Origin: Hymenobacter sp.
GTDB taxonomy: Bacteria > Bacteroidota > Bacteroidia > Cytophagales > Hymenobacteraceae
Reading direction: 5' to 3'
Assembly: GCA_025353905.1 (NCBI GenBank)
Contig: JANXNW010000195.1
Location: 1-40,866 of the forward strand
Length of the DNA: 40,866 nt
Below, piece after piece: positions 13,932-22,000 of the stretch. The notes beneath the pieces were generated by a model that was not told where the DNA came from, searched no databases, and saw only the letters and a list, made by a program, of their open reading frames with translations. Each line of letters starts with the position of its first letter. Within the stretch, counting starts at the first letter, position 1. A program made the position numbers and the translations under genes.

Positions 13932-16301
13932 CTAAAACCGAAAGTCGCGCTGCACCTGGGTGGTGGAGCTGTTGTAGCCAGGCGAGGGGACGAAAGTGGC
14001 CGGCAGTGGCGACAGCCCCGCCCCGGTAGGCAGCCCAAGACTGCGGCTGGTGAGCGTCATCGTCAGCGGGCCGCCCGCGGCGGGCAGCGTCAGAGCCAGG
14101 ACCTCGCCGGCGGGGCGGGGCGCAAAAAATACCAGGTTCAGGTCCGCATTGGCGGGGCGGCGGCCATCCGCGCCGGTTTTGGTGTCGGCCGGAGTGAGGG
14201 GTGCGGGCTGGCCGCTCAGGCTCAGGGCCAGCGGGTGGGGGCCGCTTAGGGTCAGGGTGAGGCTATTGACGGCGGGCCGGCTGCCGCGCAGCAGCAGGCG
14301 CAGGTAGCGCTGGCCCCGGGCGAGGCTGTCGGTGAGCACCGTAGCTTCGGGCGCGGGCAGGGGCAGCAACGGGGCGCTTTGGTGCAGGGCCGAGCCGTTG
14401 AACGGGGCCAGGGCCGGCACCGAGTCGTAGCGCGGGGCGGTGAGGATGCGGGCCGTCCAGGCATCGGGGCGCGGGGCGGCGCTCACCCAGTCGGCGCAGT
14501 GGCGGCTGGCGTTGAGCACGTAAAACAAGTGCGTTTGCTGGGGTTGGTCGGCGGTGGGCTGGCGGCTGAGGTGGCCCCAGACCAGGGCCCCGGCCATCCC
14601 CAAAAAAGCCAGGATGGGCAGCGCCAGGCTGGTTTCGGGGCGTTGGCTGGGGCCGGTAGGCACCCGCACGACCAACCCGAGCAGCGGCAGCAGCAGGCCC
14701 AGCAGCACGGTCAGCAGCAGGCTGGCAGACAGGGACAAGCTGCTCAGGCCAAACGTTGTCAGCAGCAAGGAGATGACCGGGGCCAGCAGCGCCACGGCGG
14801 GTAGCAGCAAGCCGCTGGTCGGGCCTAGTTCGCCCGCGTGGCCAACAGACGCGCGGACCACCAGCCCGCTCGCCCGGCGCAGCCGCAGCAGCCAGGCCAG
14901 CGTGGCGGCCAGCAGCGGCCAGGCCAGCAAAAACGCCGCCGAGCTGGCCTGCCACTGCAGCAGCCCCAGCAGCGCGGCACTCATCACCAGTGCCCCGCCC
15001 ACCAGCGCGTCGGGCCGCGCGCGGCGGCCCACCCAGCCGTAAAACCCCGTGAACGTGCCCATACTCAGTGCCAGCAAAGCCACCTGGTAGGCCGCCGCGT
15101 TGTACGACTCGCGGTCGTAAAACGCGCCGTACTGCGGATAGGCCCAGGCCACGGCGCTCAGCAGGCCCCAGCCCAGGGCCAGCACCAGCAGCAGCGCCCC
15201 GAGCCAGGCCCCCATGCCGCCCAGCAGGCCGGTCCAGCTCAGGCGGCCGCGCTGCCGGGCCAGGGCCAGCGTGAGCAGCAATAGGCTGAGGGTGAAGCCG
15301 GTAATCGGCAGCCCCCAGGTGGCGGGGTAGCGCACGAGCCAGCCGCCGAGCGGGTTGAAAAAAGTGGAGTCGGGCGCTTTGGTCTGAGCCAGCGAGATGG
15401 TGCCGAAGTGCCGCGTCAGGGCCAGCAGATACGCGCCGTGGTGCTGCACCGTAGCCGGGTCGAGGTGGGCGGGCGTGTCGGCCGGGCTGTGGTAGTAGGG
15501 GTAGCCGCCCACGAAAGCGAAGTTGAGCCCCGTGAGCCCGGCCTGGCGCAAGGGCGTGAAATCGGTGTCGTTGGGCAGGTGCCGGTAAGCTTCGTAAAAC
15601 AAGGACGAGGCCAACGGCGAGGGCGCGGCCTGGGCCAGCTGCTCAATCACCCAGCCGTTGCGCCCGCTCACCTCGAACATGAGCACTGGCCCCCGGTTGC
15701 CGCGCCCCTCGAAGTTGAGCACCACGCCCACCTCGCGCCGCAGGCGGGCCGTGTCGGCGGCGTAGGCCCTCGCTCCGAGCAGGCCCGCTTCCTCGCCATC
15801 GGTGAAGAGCCAGATAACGTCGTGGGCGAGCGGCGGCCCCGCCTTCAGCGCCCGGATGGTTTCGAGCATCGCCGCCACGCCGGCCCCGTCGTCGCCCGCG
15901 CCGGGCGCGTGGGGCTGCGAGTCGTAGTGAGCCAGCACGAGCACGGCTGGGCCGCCGGGCGCGCGGCCGGGCAGCCGGGCCAGCACGTTCTGCACCCGCC
16001 CCGCCTGAATGAATTGCCCGAAGCCGCCCACGCCCACGGCTTCCTGCACCCGCACCTCGGCCAGGCCCAGCGCCCGCAGCCGGCGCAGCAGGTACTCGCG
16101 CACGGCCACGTTGGCCGGCGTACCGATGGAATGCGGCTCGCGGGCGATGATGGCCACGTCGGCCAGCGCCCGGCCGGCCGCAAACTCGGTGGCCGGGGCC
16201 GTCACCGGCAGCGGCGCGGGCGGGCGCATCAGCCCGATGGCCAGCCCGGCAAACAGCCCCAGCCCGAGCAGCGGCAACCAACGAAAAAACACGGATGTCA
16301 T
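13932..16301 (-). CDS. Membrane-anchored M28-family zinc aminopeptidase
   Basis: A 789-residue protein with an N-terminal membrane anchor (WLPLLGLGLFAGLAIGLM), an M28 peptidase domain in the periplasm, and a C-terminal half with about eight membrane helices, then a final soluble part. Zinc and catalytic residues fit the family: H125 in LAHYDSQP, D137 in AGDDGAG, E170-E171 in FTDGEEAG, E198 in NFEGRGNRG and H271 in YYHSPADT. This architecture resembles ER aminopeptidase/Fxna-like proteins; in bacteria the substrate is likely short peptides in the periplasm, which is an inference. The start at 16301 gives a good signal anchor; the frame is open 14 codons further. The TAG stop lies directly against a REP head. 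Confidence 0.9.
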   Translation of the reverse strand: MTSVFFRWLPLLGLGLFAGLAIGLMRPPAPLPVTAPATEFAAGRALADVAIIAREPHSIGTPANVAVREYLLRRLRALGLAEVRVQEAVGVGGFGQFIQAGRVQNVLARLPGRAPGGPAVLVLAHYDSQPHAPGAGDDGAGVAAMLETIRALKAGPPLAHDVIWLFTDGEEAGLLGARAYAADTARLRREVGVVLNFEGRGNRGPVLMFEVSGRNGWVIEQLAQAAPSPLASSLFYEAYRHLPNDTDFTPLRQAGLTGLNFAFVGGYPYYHSPADTPAHLDPATVQHHGAYLLALTRHFGTISLAQTKAPDSTFFNPLGGWLVRYPATWGLPITGFTLSLLLLTLALARQRGRLSWTGLLGGMGAWLGALLLVLALGWGLLSAVAWAYPQYGAFYDRESYNAAAYQVALLALSMGTFTGFYGWVGRRARPDALVGGALVMSAALLGLLQWQASSAAFLLAWPLLAATLAWLLRLRRASGLVVRASVGHAGELGPTSGLLLPAVALLAPVISLLLTTFGLSSLSLSASLLLTVLLGLLLPLLGLVVRVPTGPSQRPETSLALPILAFLGMAGALVWGHLSRQPTADQPQQTHLFYVLNASRHCADWVSAAPRPDAWTARILTAPRYDSVPALAPFNGSALHQSAPLLPLPAPEATVLTDSLARGQRYLRLLLRGSRPAVNSLTLTLSGPHPLALSLSGQPAPLTPADTKTGADGRRPANADLNLVFFAPRPAGEVLALTLPAAGGPLTMTLTSRSLGLPTGAGLSPLPATFVPSPGYNSSTTQVQRDFRF

Positions 16302-16344
16302 GGTGTGGCCAGCTGGGATAAGCCCGACCTTACCGCAAAGCAAC

Positions 16345-16613
16345 GCATGATTAGCGGTTAATGGTTAGTGGTTAATGATTAATACTGTTCGGATACTAAT
16401 CATTAACTATGAAAACTGGGACTTATGCAAAGCGTTTGTCATTGCGAGCATGTTGCGCATCGAGCAAGGGACGAAGCAATCGCACCTGTTCAGTCCATTG
16501 TTCAGCTCGTCGCTCGGCCTGTCGGACGCGCTCAACAGGTGCGGTTGCTTCGTCCCTTGCTCGATGCGCAACATGCTCGCAATGACAAACGCTTTGCATA
16601 AGGCTCATAATCA
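16345..16613. repeat. Composite inverted repeat with 69-bp arms (TCATTGCGAGCA family)
   Basis: Bases 16422-16490 are the reverse complement of 16534-16602 with one mismatch in 69, around a 43-base loop. The arm contains TCATTGCGAGCA and GACGAAGCAATCG. Outside it lie AT-rich words of the GGTTAGTGGTTAATGATTA type (16354-16382) and their rough inverse (16607-16626). The element fills the 312-base gap between two minus-strand genes and no promoter is evident inside. A related, partly deleted copy lies at 36917-37037. Confidence 0.95.
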
Positions 16614-17435
16614 CTAACCACTAACCACGGCTGGCCAGGGCACCAGGGTGCGCCGCACCGAGTCCCAGAGGGTTTGCTGGTTGAGGTAGTGCAGGAAAAC
16701 GCGGGCGGTGGTTTCGACGTCTTTCTGGCAGTAGGCGACGATGCGGGCCAGGTCGCGCTCAACCCAGTAGGTATGGCCGACCTGCGAGCCGTCGAGGTCG
16801 TCTTTGGGCGACGGAATGCCGAAAAGGCCGGCCAGCAGCGCGAGCGAAATCGTGCTTTTGTAGTCGCCGAAATTCCAGAGCTCCATCGTGTCGAGCAGGT
16901 GGGGCAGGTCCCAGGGCTTGTGGCCGGCCACGTCGAGCAGGGGCGGAATGGGCTGCCCGCAAATCAGCATTCGGCGGCCCAGGTAGGCGTAGTCGAAGCC
17001 GCGGCCGTTGTGGGCGCAGAGGTAGTGGCCGAGCTGGCGCGGGTCGTCGTGCTGCCGAGCGTTGGTGGCGCGCCGCAGCTTGGTGCCGTAGGGCCTCGCC
17101 TCGCCCAGCGCCCGCCCGAAGCCGCGCAGCACCTCGCACTCGTCGTCGCCGGCAAACGACTTGATGCGAAACTCCAGCGTTTCGTCGGCCAGCTCGTAAA
17201 ACTTACCCACCGACACACACACCACCTTGCCAAACTCGGCGTGCAGGCCACCCTTCTCAAACAGGTCGGCCGGGGTGCGGCCCTGGGCCAGGTGGCTGGC
17301 GTAGCGGCTGTCGCAAAACTTATCCCACAGTGGGCGGTGCGGGTCGGGCAGCTCGTCGTGGGTGGCGTGGCCGGGCACGGTCTCGATGTCCACGAAAAAA
17401 ATGCGGGTCAGGTCAATCTGGGCAATGATATCCAT
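16614..17435 (-). CDS. Predicted 3'-5' exonuclease, DNA polymerase B type
   Basis: A 273-residue DEDD-type exonuclease that looks like the proofreading domain of family B polymerases standing alone (DNA_pol_B_exo2-like). The ExoI motif is FFVDIETVPG with D16 and E18; ExoII-like HNGRGFDYAYLGRR follows in the middle; and ExoIII is IVAYCQKDVETTARVFL. It should trim single-stranded DNA or RNA 3' ends in the cytoplasm. The final residues (AVVSG) and the stop are encoded by the repeated word GTGGTTAGTGGTTAGTGATT, so the original C-terminus may have been replaced. It is divergent from the AraC-type regulator. Confidence 0.88.
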   Translation of the reverse strand: MDIIAQIDLTRIFFVDIETVPGHATHDELPDPHRPLWDKFCDSRYASHLAQGRTPADLFEKGGLHAEFGKVVCVSVGKFYELADETLEFRIKSFAGDDECEVLRGFGRALGEARPYGTKLRRATNARQHDDPRQLGHYLCAHNGRGFDYAYLGRRMLICGQPIPPLLDVAGHKPWDLPHLLDTMELWNFGDYKSTISLALLAGLFGIPSPKDDLDGSQVGHTYWVERDLARIVAYCQKDVETTARVFLHYLNQQTLWDSVRRTLVPWPAVVSG

Positions 17436-17495
17436 GCGGTGGCGGGTGAGTGTCCAAAGCTAAGCAGAAAGGGATAGCGGTGCGAAATTCAACTC

Positions 17496-17612
17496 GCAGT
17501 TGTAAGGGGATTGGGAGTTGGGGGTCGTTGTCATGCTCATCTGGCGTCCGCGCAGCGAAGCATGACAACAATCCCCAACCTGGAACCCAACTCCCAATAC
17601 CTTTACGACTGC
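17496..17612. repeat. Inverted repeat in a divergent promoter region
   Basis: The left side from 17496 (GCAGTTGTAAGGGGATTGGG) is repeated inverted on the right up to 17612, and the inner part contains TTGTCATGCT ... AGCATGACAA around a 19-base loop (17541-17559 region). The right arm carries about 13 extra bases, so the palindrome is asymmetric. It lies between the exonuclease start (17435) and the AraC-type start (17643), where both genes need promoters, so it may influence both. Confidence 0.8.
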
Positions 17613-17642
17613 GGGCCAAAGCTCGCGCCACATTCGCCCTCA

Positions 17643-18947
17643 ATGCTCTTTCAGTTCGGTGCTCGTAGCTCGCTACTGCTGCCCTTCGTGGGGCCGGGCG
17701 TGGCGCTGACGCTGTTTTTGCTTTTTCGGGCCATTCGCGTCGGCTCGCGACCAGACTTGCTGCTGGCGCTGCTCGTGGCCTGGCCCACGGTGGCCGTGGC
17801 CCAGTGGATGCTGGGCTACGCCGGCTGGTACGATTCGCACGACGCGCATTCGACCGTGATGTTCTACATGCCTTGGCAGCTGAACCTGGCCCTGGGGCCG
17901 CTCTGGTACCTGTATTTTCGGGCACTTACCAACCAGGAGTTCCGGTTTCGGCCGCGGGCCGGGTTGCACCTGCTGCCGGCGGCCCTGGAGCTGGCCTTGT
18001 TCGCGGGCGTGGCCCTGCTCGATTTGGGTTGGCGGCGCGGGCTGCACCACGAAGCATTGCCCGACTTTTTTGGCACCAAAGGGGCTGCCGCCACCGGGCG
18101 CGACGCGTGGTTCGAGCCGGTGAAGTACCTGGGCTATGCACTCTTGCTGGGCTACGGGCTGGCCACGCTGCGCGCCTACCGCCGCTACCGCCGCTACCTG
18201 GACGACAATTTCTCCCAGACCGAGCGCCTGCGCTTCGCCGGCTTGCGCCAGCTGCTGGTGCTTCTGCTGTTGGTGCTGGTGTTGAGCCTGGCCTATTCGG
18301 CGGCCGAGGAAGTGGCCGGCGGCTTTAGCTACGACACGTCGTGGTACGCGTTTGCGCTGCGCGGACTGTTGATTTACGCCCTGGCCGTGGTCGGTTTGCA
18401 AGCCAACTACGCCGCCGCTACGTCGCCCTTGCGCTTCGAGGCGGCGGAGGTTGTGGTGCCCGCGCCGGTTGAAGCAGGTTTCGCCGCCGCCGCGGGAGGA
18501 TTGGTTGCTCTGACAACTGCGGCGCTGGCCGCCCAACCTCCAGCAGATGCCTTGGCCGCCCATGAAGCTACCCTGGCCCCGGCCGGGTCGCCCACCGCCC
18601 TACCCCCGGAGCTGTTCCCCTGGCGCGACAAGCTGCTCACGCTCATGGACGCGGAAAAACCCTGGCTCGAACCCGAACTGACCCTGAGCGAGCTGGCCCA
18701 GCGCCTGCGCACCAACGCCGGCCTGCTGAGCCGCGTCATCAATGCCGGCTGCGGCCAGAATTTCAACGACTTCGTGAACACCTACCGCGTGGCCGAAGCC
18801 CGCCGCAAGCTCGCCGACCCGCGCCTGGCCCACTACTCGCTGGTCGGCGTGGCCCTGGAAAGTGGCTTCAACTCGAAATCCACCTTCAACCGGGTGTTCA
18901 AGAAGTTGACGGGTCAGGTACCGGGTGAGGTAGGGCGGGGAGTTTAG
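17643..18947 (+). CDS. Membrane-bound AraC-family transcription regulator
   Basis: A 434-residue regulator with about seven membrane helices in the first 270 residues (for example LLLPFVGPGVALTLFLLF, PWQLNLALGPLWYLYF, LLVLLLLVLVLSLAY and ALRGLLIYALAVVGL) and a C-terminal double helix-turn-helix of AraC type. The DNA-binding part includes LTLSELAQRLRTNAGLLSR and the signature VALESGFNSKSTFNRVFKK. This 7TM-AraC layout is common in Bacteroidota, where a membrane sensor directly controls DNA. The ligand and target are unknown. A GTG at 17511 would add 44 residues but runs through an inverted repeat, so ATG 17643 is used. The TAG stop overlaps the arm of a hairpin shared with the convergent gene. 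Confidence 0.9.
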   Translation: MLFQFGARSSLLLPFVGPGVALTLFLLFRAIRVGSRPDLLLALLVAWPTVAVAQWMLGYAGWYDSHDAHSTVMFYMPWQLNLALGPLWYLYFRALTNQEFRFRPRAGLHLLPAALELALFAGVALLDLGWRRGLHHEALPDFFGTKGAAATGRDAWFEPVKYLGYALLLGYGLATLRAYRRYRRYLDDNFSQTERLRFAGLRQLLVLLLLVLVLSLAYSAAEEVAGGFSYDTSWYAFALRGLLIYALAVVGLQANYAAATSPLRFEAAEVVVPAPVEAGFAAAAGGLVALTTAALAAQPPADALAAHEATLAPAGSPTALPPELFPWRDKLLTLMDAEKPWLEPELTLSELAQRLRTNAGLLSRVINAGCGQNFNDFVNTYRVAEARRKLADPRLAHYSLVGVALESGFNSKSTFNRVFKKLTGQVPGEVGRGV

Positions 18948-19009
18948 GGTTTTTGGGGTGTGAGGGTAGGAGTTACAATTTGTACCTACCCTCACACCCT
19001 AAAAACCCT
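18946..19009. terminator. Bidirectional hairpin between convergent genes
   Basis: Bases 18946-18970 (AGGGTTTTTGGGGTGTGAGG plus GTAGG) pair with 18985-19009 with one mismatch in 25 and a 14-base loop. The first arm includes the AG of the AraC-type stop TAG, and the opposite strand's TGA stop of the FG-GAP gene overlaps the second arm. It fits a bidirectional terminator although the T-run is inside the arm. Confidence 0.85.
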
Positions 19010-22000
19010 CACTTGACTACCAGCTTGGTTGTCTGCTGCCCGGCCCGCACCACGTACACGCCCGGCGCGAGGCCGCTCGTATCGAGCGTGGCCGCCGGGG
19101 CGGACGAGCGCACACAGCGGCCCAGCGCGTCGTACACGCGCAGTGTCGCATCAGAGGCCGCGCCCAGCACTTGCACCGGGCCGGTAGCTGGGTTCGGATA
19201 CAGCACCAGCCCGGCCACCGCGCCCGCGCCGCCCGCCACGAAGCGCACGGCCGAGTACGTGATGGCTCCGTCCGCGTCGGTCTGGGCTAGGCGGTAGTAG
19301 GCGGCGGCGCCGTTGGCATCAGCAAAAGCATAGCGCTGGCCGATGCTGCTCGTGCCCGCGCCGCGCACGAAGCCCAGGCGCTGGAAGCGGGTGCCATCGG
19401 CCGAGCGCTCCACGCCGAAGCCGGCGTTATCGATTTCGCTGGCCGTAGCCCAGTTTAGCTGCACCATGGCCGCGTTGGTGCGCCGCGCCTCAAAGCTGAC
19501 CAGCTGCACGGGCAGCGGCAGGGCGTTGAGCGTAGTCAGCTGTTGGGCCGTCACGTAGTGCCAGGGGCCGTAGCGGGCCGTGCCGCCCACGCCGCCCGTG
19601 CCGTTGGGCAGACTGGTGGTACCGGCCGTAAGGGGCGAAGCGGTGGCAAATTCGAGCCGGGCGCGCACGCGCGAAGTGGGGCCGGCTTTGCGCACGAGCA
19701 CTTTCAGCTCGGTGCCGCCCACGGGCAGGTCGGCCCAGGGGCCGCGCCCGCTGAATTGCACCGAGTTAGTCAGCGGCGCGCCGCTGAAGGCCGTGCCGTT
19801 GGCGGCTACCTCCCACACCAGGCGGGCGCGCGTGCGGCCCTGCGCCGAGCGGGTGCTCAGGCCCAGGCCAAACTCGGCGGCTCGGCGGTTGGCGGCCCCG
19901 AGCAGCGTCGTCAGGTCGGTTTCGAAAAGGCGGGGGCGGCCGCCGGGGCGGGCATCGCCCTGGTTACCGCGGTAGACGTAGGCCGCACCAAGGCGGTTAT
20001 TCGTGCCTCTGGCCCCCACCAGCGCGTCGGCGTAGCCGTCGCCGTTCACGTCGCCCGCCCCAGCCACCCGAATGCCAAACTCGTCAGACGCCGCCAGCGC
20101 CGCCGGGTCGAAGAGCGGAGAGGGAGTGGTGGCCAGGCCCCCGCTACCACCCAGGTAGAAGTAAGCAGCGCCGCGCACATCGGCCGCCCTCCTGGCCCCA
20201 ACCACTACATCGGCGTAGCCATCGCCGTTTACGTCGCCCAGCCCGGCCACGGCCGCGCCAAACTCGCCGCCGGCCCCGTTGTCCGGGTTGCTCAGGCGGA
20301 CGGCGGGCGTGGTGGGCAGGCCGGCGGCGCTACCCAGATAAACGAAAGCCGCGCCCCGGCTCCCATCCGTTCCGTTAGCCCCGATGAGCACATCGGCAAA
20401 GCCGTCGCCATTCACGTCGCCGGCCCCGGCTACGCTCAGGCCAAACTGGTCGCTGCCCGTGGGGGCCGGGTGGGCGAACGTGGTGGCGGGCGTGGTGGGC
20501 AGGCCGGTGGCACTGCCCAGAAACAGGTAGGCCGCGCCCTGGTTGGTGTTAGCCCCAACCGCCCCCACGAGCACATCGGCGAAGCCATCGCCGTTCACGT
20601 CGCCCGCGCCATTCAGGCTGATGCCGAAAAAGGTGGTGCCCGGCACCGGGCTGGGCAGCGTGGCGGTGGGCGTGGTGGGCAGGCCGGCGGCGCTGCCCAG
20701 ATAAAAGAAAACCGTGCTCCGAAAGGTGGTTCCGACGACGATATCGGCGTAGCCGTCGCTGTTTACATCGCCTGCGCCGGCCACGCTGCCCCCAAACCGC
20801 CCGTCAAGCAGGCCGTCCGGGCTGGGCAGCGTGGCGGCGGGCGCGGTACGCAGGCCGGCGGCGCTGCCTAGGTAGAGGTACACCGTACCGCGGCCCTGGC
20901 TGGTTTGGTCGGCCCCGATGAGCACGTCGCCGAAGCCGTCGCCGTTCACATCGCCGGCCCCGGCTACGCTGCTACCAAAGTTGTCGCCGCTGGCTCCGGT
21001 GGGGCTGGTCAGGCTCAGGGTGGGCGCTGCTGGCAGGCCGGTGGCGCTGCCCAGGTAGAGGTAAGCCGTGGCGGCTCCCGGAGCACTGACGAGCACATCG
21101 GCGAAGCCGTCACCATTCACGTCACCCGTTCCGGCCAGGCTCAGGCCGAAATCTCCGCTGGGTGTCGTCGTGGGGCTATTCAGCCGTTGCGAAGTGCTCG
21201 ACGCAACCCGCAGCGTACCGGGGCTGCCCAGGTAGAGGTAGGCTGCGCCACGCAGGTTATTGATGCCGTAGGCCCCGACGAGCACGTCGGCGAAGCCGTC
21301 GCCGTTCACGTCGCTGGCCCCGGCTACGCTGTAGCCAAACTGGCCGCCCGTCGGGCCGGGGTTGGCCAGCACCTGATAAGTACCCGCGCTGCTGCCCACG
21401 GCCGTGCCCAGGCCGGTGGCGCTGCCCAGGTAGAGGTAGGCCGCGCCCTGAAACCCATTCGTACCTCTGGCCCCGATGAGCACGTCGGCGTAGCCGTCGC
21501 CGTTGGTGTCGCCGGCCTGGGTCACGCTGCCGCCAAACAGGTCGCCCCTGGTGGCGGCGGGGTCGGTCAGGGTGGAAGCGGGCGTGGTGGTCAGGCCCGC
21601 CGCGCTGCCCAGGTAGAGGTAGGCCGCGCCCTGGCTGGTGGTTCCTTGTGCGCCCACCATCACATCTCCGTAGCCGTCGCCGTTCACGTCGCCCGCTCCG
21701 GCCAGGCCCCAGCCAAAATTGTCCTCGGGCACGTTGGCCGGGTCGGTCAGGGTGGTGGCGGGGGTAGAGCTCAGGCCGGCCGCGCTGCCCAGAAACACGT
21801 AGGCCGCGCCCCGGTCGTCGTTGGTGCCGTCGGCCGACACCACCACGTCGGCGTAGCCGTCGCCGTTCACGTCGCCGGCCGTGCCCAGGTTGAGGCCGAA
21901 GCGGGCATCGGCCGCGTTGAGCGGAGAGGTCAGCGTGGTGGTGGGCGTGGTGCTCAAGCCAGTGGCGGTGCCCAGGTAGAAATAGGCCACTCCCCGCTGG

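Noticed and set aside
17511-17642. GTG start of the AraC-type regulator at 17511
   Set aside because: The added residues are encoded inside an inverted repeat and come before the natural first membrane helix.
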